Part shown: positions 33,095-40,472 of the stretch, in pieces | How positions within the stretch are numbered: the stretch's first letter is position 1 | Layout of the letters: every line of letters starts with the position of its first letter | Source of the DNA: Enterococcus faecalis 13-SD-W-01 | GTDB lineage: Bacteria; Bacillota; Bacilli; Lactobacillales; Enterococcaceae | Assembly: GCA_000415185.1 (NCBI GenBank) | Contig: KE351686.1 | Span: 100,704-164,703 of the forward strand | DNA length: 64,000 nt | Reading direction: 5' to 3' | Notes under the pieces: model-generated | Database searches by the model: none | What the model was told of the DNA's origin: nothing | The model's input: only the letters and a program-made list of their open reading frames with translations | Position numbers and translations under genes: made by a program

Positions 33095-33781
33095 TTACGC
33101 TTTTATAAACAACATGGATTTAATAAGTATCCGTTCACAAATATAAGTAAGAAGAATACATATTAAAACGTACGCGAAACAAATAAAACTAAACATATTC
33201 CAGAAAGTCAATGCCTCCACAAAATCAGCTAAGTATAATAGTGTTGCTCCCGCCAGCATAGCACCTAACATCCCAATGATATCGCTCACTTTATCGTCGT
33301 TAATGATGACCGTGATTATCAATACGATTATGTCCATTATATAGTAAATAACTGGCATCAATAATATGCTTTGTATAGTAAAAACAGAAACTAAGTCACT
33401 TCCTTTGTACAGCAAAATGCCATACATAAAACCAATTTCTATTACTTGAAAAAAAATTGCTATAAGTAATACCGGTACAATTTTCCCTATAATTATGTAT
33501 TTCATATTTATTTTTGAAGATAACAGCACTTCTAAAGTCCGTTGATTTTTTTCTCTTGTTAAGGAATCTTTTAACAATATAGCACTAAAAATACCAGCAA
33601 AAATTAGAACTGAAAGGATATTTAATTCAGAACTTAGTACTCCTCCAGATCCCCCCTGAAAACCGATTAACCCTATTGACATTAGAGGTAATAAAAAAAC
33701 AATTAGTAATTTCATTAATGAATTTTTTATTTCTCTAAACTCCTTTTTAGCCACAACATATATATAGAACAGATTATTCAT
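33095..33781 (-). CDS. ABC-2 type permease of the peptide island
   Basis: 228 residues with six hydrophobic segments; it begins MNNLFYIYVVAKKEFREIKN. A long hydrophilic loop after segment two (TREKNQRTLEVLLSSKI) is typical of ABC-2 exporters of the NatB/bacteriocin-immunity kind. It overlaps the ATPase gene by eight bases, so they form one exporter. In a RiPP cluster it would export the mature peptide or protect the producer. It is strongly AT-rich. Confidence 0.85.
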   Translation of the reverse strand: MNNLFYIYVVAKKEFREIKNSLMKLLIVFLLPLMSIGLIGFQGGSGGVLSSELNILSVLIFAGIFSAILLKDSLTREKNQRTLEVLLSSKINMKYIIIGKIVPVLLIAIFFQVIEIGFMYGILLYKGSDLVSVFTIQSILLMPVIYYIMDIIVLIITVIINDDKVSDIIGMLGAMLAGATLLYLADFVEALTFWNMFSFICFAYVLICILLTYICERILIKSMLFIKA

Positions 33782-34487
33782 TGCTGCCCTCCCTCGTAAT
33801 ATTCATATAAATTTCATTCAATGGAGCATTTGATCTTTCACCTGAGTATATACACTTGCCATTCTGAATAATGGCAACATTGGTACAAGTTTCTTGCACT
33901 GTAGGCAGATCGTGACAGTTCATCAAAATAATCCGGTTCTCGTCATTCAAACTACTAATTATTTTTTTTATAACTTCAAGACTTTCCGGATCAAGTCCGT
34001 TAGTGGGTTCATCTAGTATTAACAAATTACTGGGGTTCATTATCGTACAAGCTAAACCTAATCTTTTTTTCAATCCTTGTGATAAAAATGCTGCACGTTC
34101 ATTTCGTTTGTTTTTAAGTCCCAGCAATTCTAAAAGTTCTTCTGCCCGATCTCTACAATTTTTCGGGGATAGCCCAGCTAATTCTCCTCTAAAAATCAAA
34201 TTATCTATACAACTCAGTTTTTCATAGATACCATTAGTTTCAGGCAGGTAGGAAACACGTTCATACATTTCATTATAAGAAATACTTCCTCCTTGCGCGG
34301 GTAATACTCCCATTAGTAACCTAGCAAGTGTTGTTTTACCAGCTCCGTTATGCCCTAAAATCCCCCAAATTTCTCCTGCATTAAAGGATAAGTTTAAATC
34401 TTCCAGTACATTAGAATTACTAGAATAACCAAATCTGAGATTCCTTATTTCAATTCCCAACTTATATTCCTCCTCTCTGATTTCCAA
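33774..34487 (-). CDS. ABC transporter ATP-binding protein of the peptide island
   Basis: 237 residues. Walker A is LGHNGAGKTTLARLL, the signature LSQGLKKRLGLA and Walker B NLLILDEPTNGLDPES. The protein is the short, single-domain ATPase that partners ABC-2 permeases. The start may be MEIREEEYKLG, as assigned, or slightly further in. It is the third gene of the tldD-tldE-ABC transcription unit, 92 bases after the TldE-like gene. Confidence 0.88.
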   Translation of the reverse strand: MEIREEEYKLGIEIRNLRFGYSSNSNVLEDLNLSFNAGEIWGILGHNGAGKTTLARLLMGVLPAQGGSISYNEMYERVSYLPETNGIYEKLSCIDNLIFRGELAGLSPKNCRDRAEELLELLGLKNKRNERAAFLSQGLKKRLGLACTIMNPSNLLILDEPTNGLDPESLEVIKKIISSLNDENRIILMNCHDLPTVQETCTNVAIIQNGKCIYSGERSNAPLNEIYMNITREGSNE

Positions 34488-34579
34488 TAGAAATTTCGAT
34501 TATCTAACTGCTTAAATAAACCATCTGTAAAGCTAAGTTTATATTGTGAGGGTCACTAGGATATAATTTCATCTAATTG

Positions 34580-35776
34580 TTACAAGTAAACGGTTAATGT
34601 GTTACTCCACAAATTTTTGTAGTTGTGAAGAACCTCATCATTCTTAGTTACTTTTTTTAACATTTCCATAATAGAAAAATTTACAGCTATTGCATGTATT
34701 TCGTTTTTTGAATCACCGCTTTTGTAAGCGTAAACAATTCCGGATACATCACCTGTTTGAGGATTTAAAATCGTATTAAATGAAAATTCTTTAAGGTACC
34801 AATCGACTTCATCATTAACAAAATCAGAAATATGAATCAAAATATTTGTAAAATTTTCTGTACTATCAAGTGATAAATCTGTTGTTACAAATTCATAGTT
34901 CTCAATTTCTTTAATTTCCCCTTTTGCTATCAGTGTTTTTTTCTTTAACATTTTCCCACTGAAATCAAAATAATATTTATTTCTACTATCATTAAATGAT
35001 GGCAAATCAAATATAGATAGAGTTTCCGAAAAAATTTTTTTGTTCACATGATCAGTTAAAAAATTCTGCTTACTCACATCTTTTACAGGTAATAAATTTA
35101 AAATTTGCATCATAAGTTGATAGATGGCTTTAGCTGATAAAGAAACTTTTCCCTGTAATTTTATATTCGTTAAACTATCTGGATAATCATTGGTTATCTC
35201 TTTTTTTTCAATTAAATCAGATTCATTTATAAAAAAACACTCTCGTTCTAAAGGCAGCATATTATTAAACATATAAAGTATTCTATAATTTATTTTAGAA
35301 ATTTTATACGTAGAAGTTTGCCCAGTATTATTGAAATAACTATACTTTTGGGTACTTATAACTAAATTATTTTCAAGGATATTGAATTGACCATTTGATT
35401 TAAGGGACGACAACTCATCTTTATAAATTTTCTCGAAATCTTTTATATAGTTGAATTCAGGTACAACAACCGAAAAAGCATTTTGAAAACTTCTATAGTT
35501 ACAAAAGTTAGTATCATTATCAAAAAATTTTTTTCTTCCATGATATTGATCAAATAGTTCTACATAAAGATCTGAATTTACAGAGGTATCAAATACTGTT
35601 TTCAAAAATTTTATTTCATTTTCTTTCACAGTTGCTAAAAAAAGAAAGTACATATTACTTTTTATTTTGTTTTCTAAACCAATGATTTCCTTATTTTTAG
35701 TTTCTACTACTATAGCATACGCATATTCTTTTTTATTTGCTATCATATTTAGAATTTTTAATATATTTTTTTTCAC
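34580..35776 (-). CDS. TldE/PmbA-like protease subunit
   Basis: 398 residues from a GTG at 35776 with GAGGGG six bases upstream; the open frame runs further up into tldD. The region SLSAKAIYQLMMQILNLLPV, then FDFSGKMLKKKTLI and later NPQTGDVSGIVYAY, follows the order of conserved blocks in TldE/PmbA. There is no HExxxH, as expected: in the microcin B17 pair TldE is the non-catalytic partner of TldD. It is divergent from housekeeping TldE. Its start overlaps the tldD stop by one base (TAGTG), indicating coupled, stoichiometric synthesis. Confidence 0.75.
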   Translation of the reverse strand: MKKNILKILNMIANKKEYAYAIVVETKNKEIIGLENKIKSNMYFLFLATVKENEIKFLKTVFDTSVNSDLYVELFDQYHGRKKFFDNDTNFCNYRSFQNAFSVVVPEFNYIKDFEKIYKDELSSLKSNGQFNILENNLVISTQKYSYFNNTGQTSTYKISKINYRILYMFNNMLPLERECFFINESDLIEKKEITNDYPDSLTNIKLQGKVSLSAKAIYQLMMQILNLLPVKDVSKQNFLTDHVNKKIFSETLSIFDLPSFNDSRNKYYFDFSGKMLKKKTLIAKGEIKEIENYEFVTTDLSLDSTENFTNILIHISDFVNDEVDWYLKEFSFNTILNPQTGDVSGIVYAYKSGDSKNEIHAIAVNFSIMEMLKKVTKNDEVLHNYKNLWSNTLTVYL

Positions 35777-36945
35777 TAGTATCCCCTCATTTCCATAAAT
35801 CGAAAACTTATAGTAGGGGAACCTACCACAATATCTATCAGTTGATTTTTTTTTATACAATAAGAGTGCTGGTGCCTTAGATCGTTACCTATATATTCTA
35901 AATCCTCTAAAGTTTTAATAGAATTTCCACATATAATTAAATTTTCTACTCTACTTACAGCAGCTCCTTTTTCAAAAAACCTGCCATTAGATATTAATTG
36001 ATAATTTCCAGTTTTTATATCTACTCCACCACCCATTATTTGATCGATAACTACTGCTTTTGGATATAGACCAACCATCTCAACAAATTTCAGATCTAGA
36101 CCGTTATGAACCATAGTCGCTCTCATTCTGGGCATACTCTCTAGCTTAAAATCAGATCTTCTTGAACACCCTACTCTATCAATAATGCCCTTAATTTTTC
36201 CATCTTTGATCAATCGTTTAGTATTCAATTTATTTCCTTCGTCATCAATTTTATTCAATCCAACAAGTGTTTCAAATCCAGACACACTATCAGTTACATT
36301 TAACAAGTTTAAAGACACCGTGCTGTTTATAGATAATCTATCAAAAACCTCTTTGTTCGTATTGGATAGATTATCGAGTTCTAACATATGACCAATAACT
36401 TCATGAATCAAATATCCTCCAGTCCCTGGAGAAAAGATAACTGGACATGGAGTACTAATGGTTACTTGTTCTAATTTATTGATTGCTATCAATTCTTCAA
36501 TTCTTTTATTTACTATGTCGTCTAGTCCCTCAGAGAATAACCATTCATAGTTCAAGTCTTCATAAAAAACCCTAACATCGCTTTTTACTATAAGTCTGAC
36601 ATATTTTACAATTCTCTCATCATCACACGTAACATTGCCATTCATAATTTCAACAAAACCTGATTTAGTATAAATATACAGCTCTACCTCAAATGGATAT
36701 TCTCTAATTTTTTCTTGAAATTTCAAAATAATAGATGCTAGTTCATTAGAAGTATTCGTTTGGCTATTTTTTTTAACTTCCAAAAAATCTGAATTCAAAT
36801 AGCTAGACAAAAAAGCAGAATTCGTATGTTCCATCCTTTTCCCACCAGAAATAAAAGAATTTGTTTCAAACTTATCCCTTGTAACATGTTTTATACAAAT
36901 TATACTAGTCTCTGAAAAAATTTTTCCCATCATCTTCACATCCAT
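35776..36945 (-). CDS. TldD-like metalloprotease
   Basis: 389 residues from the first ATG, or 352 from the ATG at 36834, which has GGTGG seven bases upstream; the first ATG has no ribosome binding site. The zinc motif reads IHEVIGH (His181, His186 in the longer form). A likely third ligand is Cys363, in SYCIKKNQLIDIVVGSPTIS, matching the CGK...GQPT block of TldD. MPRMRATMVHNG and the DDEGNKL block are also typical. TldD/TldE remove leaders from modified peptides such as microcin B17. It is shorter than E. coli TldD. Confidence 0.85.
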   Translation of the reverse strand: MDVKMMGKIFSETSIICIKHVTRDKFETNSFISGGKRMEHTNSAFLSSYLNSDFLEVKKNSQTNTSNELASIILKFQEKIREYPFEVELYIYTKSGFVEIMNGNVTCDDERIVKYVRLIVKSDVRVFYEDLNYEWLFSEGLDDIVNKRIEELIAINKLEQVTISTPCPVIFSPGTGGYLIHEVIGHMLELDNLSNTNKEVFDRLSINSTVSLNLLNVTDSVSGFETLVGLNKIDDEGNKLNTKRLIKDGKIKGIIDRVGCSRRSDFKLESMPRMRATMVHNGLDLKFVEMVGLYPKAVVIDQIMGGGVDIKTGNYQLISNGRFFEKGAAVSRVENLIICGNSIKTLEDLEYIGNDLRHQHSYCIKKNQLIDIVVGSPTISFRFMEMRGY

Positions 36946-37115
36946 AATTTAATATATCTATGCAATAAAAGTCACGCTCAAATACTATTCTTATTTTATA
37001 GAGTTCATTTAATACAAAATATCTAATTGGATTCATGGTTGCTACTTTAATTTAAGTAATTTAATTATATTAAAAAAAACAAAGCCTCTACAAGCTCTAA
37101 TTCCGTAATAAAAGG

Positions 37116-37161
37116 GGACCTCTTTTGGTATATCTACTAAACAAAAACCATATAGAGGTCC
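37116..37161 (-). terminator. hairpin between the micropeptide and tldD
   Basis: GGACCTCT pairs perfectly with AGAGGTCC, with further pairing inward (GGT/ACC) and a loop of about 17 bases. On the minus strand it is followed by CCTTTTATT, a weak T run. It would partly terminate a transcript that starts upstream of the micropeptide and continues to tldD. A four-codon ORF with GGGGAGG sits in the 5' arm. Confidence 0.5.
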
Positions 37162-37213
37162 TCCCCATCATCACTTTTATGAAAATAAAACAGACAACAT
37201 TAACTATTCGATA

Positions 37214-37243
37214 TTAAAAAAGCAATAAAAGCCAAAAGAACAT
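37214..37243 (-). CDS. candidate hydrophobic micropeptide, possible Rgg pheromone
   Basis: An ATG at 37241-37243 is preceded by GAGGAG nine bases upstream and encodes the nine residues MFFWLLLLF before TAA. Rgg regulators are commonly paired with short hydrophobic peptides encoded beside and divergent from rgg, which is this position. It lacks the charged N-terminus of typical SHP precursors and is unusually short. An AT-rich region can give such a frame by chance, so this is a candidate only. Confidence 0.35.
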   Translation of the reverse strand: MFFWLLLLF

Positions 37244-37266
37244 TAGTATCATCTCCTCAAACTTAT

Positions 37267-37295
37267 TTGACAATACTAAATTAGACTTTTATACT
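37267..37295 (+). promoter_or_regulatory. promoter of the rgg-type regulator
   Basis: Consensus TTGACA (37267-37272), 17 bases, TATACT (37290-37295). Transcription would start near 37302, inside the inverted repeat, giving a leader of about 74 bases. Confidence 0.8.
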
Positions 37296-37311
37296 TTTAT
37301 TATGATAAAAG
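37294..37311. repeat. inverted repeat over the rgg start point
   Basis: CTTTTAT-TATG-ATAAAAG is a perfect 7-bp inverted repeat covering the end of the -10 box and the probable start of rgg. It could be an operator for autoregulation. On the minus strand the centre reads CATAAT, a possible -10 for the micropeptide transcript. Confidence 0.45.
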
Positions 37312-37329
37312 AGTGCATATTTGCTTATT
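37311..37329. promoter_or_regulatory. candidate Rgg box, copy 1
   Basis: GAGTGCATATTTGC, then TTATT. The same 14 bases recur with two mismatches at 40136-40149 ahead of the precursor gene, in the same orientation relative to a minus-strand start. Confidence 0.35.
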
Positions 37330-37375
37330 GTTCACCACATTTTTCTATTCATCATAAGAATAAAAGGAGGTTTCT

Positions 37376-38245
37376 ATGAAGAAAACTTTGGGAGAAACAA
37401 TCGGAGAAATCAGAAAAAATAAACGTATTCCTGTTAGCAGCTTATGTTCTGGAGTTATAGCCAAGTCAACATATACACGATGTGTACAAAATAAAACCAG
37501 TATTTCAACAGAAATTTTTTTCGAGTTTCTTACTAATTTAAATGTTACTTTTGAAGAGTTTGAATATATAAGAAATGATTATTCCAAAGATATATACATA
37601 GAATTGATGGAACAAATCAAAGTTTCTTTTGAATCACGAAACTTGATTAAGTTAAAAGAGATTAAAAAGATTTGTAACCAAAAAGATAAAAAACATATTA
37701 TAAAATTCCATCACCTAAACCTACTATGTGATCTATTGATTCAAAAAATGATTGATCCTTCCTCTGAATTAACACAATCCAATGAACTAATCACCTACCT
37801 TCTGAGAGTAAATCAGTGGTACCATTACGAATTAATATTATTCAATAACTGCCTTTTTGTTTGTTCCCCAGATTTGATAGATATAATTTTAAAAAACATT
37901 GTAAAAAACTACACGCAGTATTTAGACTTAAGTAAATATGGGAATGAATTAACACGCGTTCTTGTTAACATATATACATTTTATCTAAATCATTTTCAGT
38001 TTGAAAAACTTATTAAAATCAATACATTGATTCAAAATATACCACTTAATGAAGACTGTTTATTTGAAAGAACTGCAGTACTTTTTTTTGACGGCGTTCA
38101 TGAACTACTTTTTAAAGGTTCTGAAGATTCACACAAAAAAATAAAAGAAGCAATACTCATTTTCGATATTTTGCATTGCTATAATTTCAAGAAAATGTTT
38201 ATAACTTTATATGAACAAATCAAAACCTTAGATCTTTCAAAATAA
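37376..38245 (+). CDS. Rgg/GadR/MutR-type transcriptional regulator
   Basis: 289 residues. The N-terminal helix-turn-helix starts TLGETIGEIRKNKRIPVSSL and includes IAKSTYTRCVQNKTSI, followed by a long helical repeat domain of the size expected of Rgg proteins, which bind short peptides. AAAAGGAGG precedes the ATG. It faces away from tldD and toward the radical SAM gene. In streptococci Rgg proteins often control radical SAM peptide clusters, so it is the likely switch for this island. Confidence 0.85.
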   Translation: MKKTLGETIGEIRKNKRIPVSSLCSGVIAKSTYTRCVQNKTSISTEIFFEFLTNLNVTFEEFEYIRNDYSKDIYIELMEQIKVSFESRNLIKLKEIKKICNQKDKKHIIKFHHLNLLCDLLIQKMIDPSSELTQSNELITYLLRVNQWYHYELILFNNCLFVCSPDLIDIILKNIVKNYTQYLDLSKYGNELTRVLVNIYTFYLNHFQFEKLIKINTLIQNIPLNEDCLFERTAVLFFDGVHELLFKGSEDSHKKIKEAILIFDILHCYNFKKMFITLYEQIKTLDLSK

Positions 38246-38312
38246 ATACATGTTATCAAAAATTGTATAATTAAGAAGTTTTCCTAAAGTTCACACCATA
38301 ATTATTTGGTAT

Positions 38313-39608
38313 TTATAATTTTAATAATGTTGATCCAACGTTTTCATCCCAGTTACAAAACTCAACTTCAAATTTATTAATAATTGCTTCAGCCATACAT
38401 CCTTTGCATTTATATTCTAATGGACATCCGCTACAGTGTTTATCACCTGGCATTTCAATATTATCAAAAAATCGACTATACTTTACTGCATAATCTAAAA
38501 GTGTATTTTTTTTCAGATTCATTAATGGAAGATCTATCATAACGCAAGGATGTATATTCAGATCTGGATCTATTCTGATTAACTTATATCCCGCACCACA
38601 GTTTCCTTCAATGCTGCTTTCTGCAGGATCTCCCTCTTGCAGCATTACTTTAAAAGTGTCAGAACCTAGCTCTTTATCAAACTCTTTAGTCCAATGATTA
38701 ATGACCGTCTCCCTATTAAATGTTGCTACTTTATTTTTTGTGGACCTCCCTGTTTCTACTATCACACTCAAACGATGACGAGAGACTCCTAATTGTCGAA
38801 GTCTTAGTGACAACTCATATAATTCTTCTCGAGTTTGATTTATTACTGAAGTACTGATATCAACTTGAATACCTTGTTTTATTAAGAACTTTGTTAAATT
38901 AATGGCTCTGTCATAGGAATTTCTTTTTTGGCGGATAAAATTATGAGTGTGTTCAAGTCCATCTAAACTCACTTGAACACTACCTATCTTATCTGCATGC
39001 TTTTTAAATATTTCTAATTGATTTTCACGAAGATAATATCCACTAGTAAGAACTATTACACAAATATTTTTCTTAACAAAAATGTCTATTATTTCTTCAA
39101 AATAAGGGTGTGCTAATGGTTCACCGCCTGTCAATTGGACTGAAAAAATACCGTATTCTTCCATTTCATTTGCAATTTTATTAATCTCATCTAGACTAAT
39201 AGTTTCAGTTCTCTTCATCGAACACTCTCTATAGCAGTGTTTACAAAATAATGGACATTTATATGTCAGTTCTATTGAAATAACTTGAGGTAGCCAGTAA
39301 TCATTTGAACCTAATATGTGTAAATCGTTATACATACTTTCTTCTAAAACAGTGATTGTACCTATTTGAATTGAATATTCGATAAATTCTTGAACGTTTT
39401 TGAATGCCTCTACGAAAGAAACGCTATATTTTTCAGCCATTTTATTTGCTATGTCATTTATCGTGTTTGCTCCATTGCATAAAGATAAAATCTCAAATGC
39501 AGTTTCATTTATTTGATTCAAAAATATTCTTTTATTGAATTTTTGGGCTACTGAGAATCCATTGGGATAAACCATTAATTTTTTTGGAAATTGTAAACTA
39601 GGATACAT
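38313..39608 (-). CDS. radical SAM/SPASM peptide maturase with PqqD-like domain
   Basis: 431 residues from MYPSLQFPKKL at 39608, where GGAGGAGG is well spaced; an earlier ATG lies within that site. Residues 1-90 form a PqqD-like peptide-recognition domain (NETAFEILSLCNGANTINDI). The radical SAM cluster motif is CPLFCKHC (Cys118, 122, 125), followed by LTGGEPLAHP. The C-terminal SPASM domain has NCGAGYK, HPC, CSGCPLEYKCKGC and EFCNW, enough cysteines for auxiliary clusters. It resembles AlbA and streptide-type maturases, so it probably installs a thioether or C-C cross-link in the precursor. Confidence 0.92.
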   Translation of the reverse strand: MYPSLQFPKKLMVYPNGFSVAQKFNKRIFLNQINETAFEILSLCNGANTINDIANKMAEKYSVSFVEAFKNVQEFIEYSIQIGTITVLEESMYNDLHILGSNDYWLPQVISIELTYKCPLFCKHCYRECSMKRTETISLDEINKIANEMEEYGIFSVQLTGGEPLAHPYFEEIIDIFVKKNICVIVLTSGYYLRENQLEIFKKHADKIGSVQVSLDGLEHTHNFIRQKRNSYDRAINLTKFLIKQGIQVDISTSVINQTREELYELSLRLRQLGVSRHRLSVIVETGRSTKNKVATFNRETVINHWTKEFDKELGSDTFKVMLQEGDPAESSIEGNCGAGYKLIRIDPDLNIHPCVMIDLPLMNLKKNTLLDYAVKYSRFFDNIEMPGDKHCSGCPLEYKCKGCMAEAIINKFEVEFCNWDENVGSTLLKL

Positions 39609-39755
39609 ATTTTCCTCCTCCATAATTAAATGTTATATGTAAAACGTATTGAATTTAGAGCTAGATCGTATTAAATAGAACTCTACTAATGACAATTACA
39701 ATAATATCTTCACTACGTACTATTTTGGATATTCTAAAAACTTAAAGTGCGATAT

Positions 39756-39806
39756 TTATCTCACAACAAAATTTAAAAGATATAATATTCTATCCTTTCT
39801 AAACAC
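39756..39806 (-). CDS. possible small ORF between precursor and maturase
   Basis: A GTG with AAGGAG ten bases upstream opens a 16-codon frame ending YLLNFVVR. It lies after the terminator downstream of the precursor. It may be chance, a leader peptide or a second signal peptide. Nothing else supports it. Confidence 0.15.
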   Translation of the reverse strand: MFRKDRILYLLNFVVR

Positions 39807-39830
39807 TTTATTATTTCTCCTTTATATTTC

Positions 39831-39872
39831 AAAAAAAGAATGGAAAAATGATTATTAAATCATCTTTCCATT
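39831..39872 (-). terminator. terminator after the precursor gene
   Basis: A 15-bp stem, AATGGAAAGATGATT with AATCATTTTTCCATT (one mismatch), four-base loop, then CTTTTTTT on the minus strand. It starts eight bases after the precursor stop. Such a terminator would keep precursor mRNA abundant and let limited read-through reach the maturase gene. Confidence 0.85.
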
Positions 39873-39879
39873 ACATTTT

Positions 39880-39993
39880 TTATAATGCAATCATTGCTGC
39901 ACCACAAGTGGGTAATAAAGGAACCCACGCAGCAAATCCACCATTCCAAATACAGGTAGCTACATTTTGCTCTTCATACATTGGTTTAATCAT
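39880..39993 (-). CDS. RiPP precursor peptide, two cysteines
   Basis: 37 residues with start ATG at 39991-39993 and AGGTAGGTG six bases upstream. The N-terminus MIKPMYEEQ is hydrophilic and could be a short leader, as in subtilosin (eight residues). The rest is hydrophobic with Cys14 and Cys30, motifs CIWNGGF and AAWVPLLPTC, and a final AAMIAL. It is encoded on the maturase strand, about 385 bases upstream of it, and followed by a strong terminator. The size, position and composition fit a substrate of the radical SAM enzyme. Confidence 0.75.
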   Translation of the reverse strand: MIKPMYEEQNVATCIWNGGFAAWVPLLPTCGAAMIAL

Positions 39994-40422
39994 CTGTTTC
40001 ACCTACCTTTCTATATTGAGTAAAGTAAATGTACTTAGCCATAAATTAGTAAAAAGCTTTGCAATTCCTCAAAATAAAGACTACATATTTACTTTCATCA
40101 TTAGCTTAAACTAAAATAAATATAACTAAATAATTGAGTGCGAATTTGCTCTTATTTGCTAATAACCCTGCTTGGTTCAGTTTAGGAGTTGTGATAATAT
40201 GTCCCTAAAATATCAGGATTGAAAATAACTATATTAAGATAAAATATCTAAAAAACATTCATTATCAATTAATAATAGCAATCCATAAGAATCATTCTGT
40301 ATTAATATTTTTAAGAGTTTATGAGTTAGATTAAAACTAGTTTATTTCAGAACCTTATTTAGAAGACGGTATTTGGTGTGTCAGTATGGAAAAAAGATTG
40401 TAAAAGCCACCTTAACATCAAC
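39994..40422. other. intergenic region upstream of the precursor
   Basis: About 430 bases of AT-rich DNA containing the precursor promoter region, with a candidate Rgg box at 40136-40157 and a -10-like TATATT on the minus strand at 40119-40124. I found no convincing -35, which would suit an activator-dependent promoter. No larger gene is visible. Confidence 0.5.
40136..40157. promoter_or_regulatory. candidate Rgg box, copy 2
   Basis: GAGTGCGAATTTGC, followed by TCTTATTT, matches the motif at 37311 in 12 of 14 bases, with TTATT after both. It lies about 145 bases upstream of the precursor start, just ahead of a -10-like element. Confidence 0.35.
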
Positions 40423-40452
40423 AAAAAAGCAGGGACATCCATCGTCCCCGCT
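40423..40452 (-). terminator. terminator of the helicase gene
   Basis: The stem AGCGGGGAC/GTCCCTGCT is followed by TTTTTTG on the minus strand. It marks the right boundary of core DNA next to the island. Confidence 0.85.
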
Positions 40453-40472
40453 TTTTTTGATAACTCGGTATT

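Larger units (their letters stand above)
36946..37375. other. divergent regulatory region between tldD and rgg
   Basis: This 430-base AT-rich stretch holds, from left to right, a possible tldD promoter without clear boxes, a strong hairpin (37116-37161), a candidate micropeptide on the minus strand (37214-37243), the rgg promoter on the plus strand, an inverted repeat over its start point (37294-37311) and a motif shared with the precursor promoter (37311-37324). Confidence 0.6.

Noticed and set aside
39848-40114. Plus-strand 88-codon frame over the precursor gene
   Set aside because: It is the complement of the precursor, has no ribosome binding site, and its sequence is not domain-like.
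40199-40225. Seven-codon ORF starting at the ATG near 40199 with AGGAG upstream
   Set aside because: Ends after seven ordinary residues (MSLKYQD), spacing is long, and it has no partner gene; likely chance.
33000-40470. Prophage or transposon origin of the AT-rich island
   Set aside because: No integrase, transposase, terminal repeats or phage structural genes were seen within or beside it.
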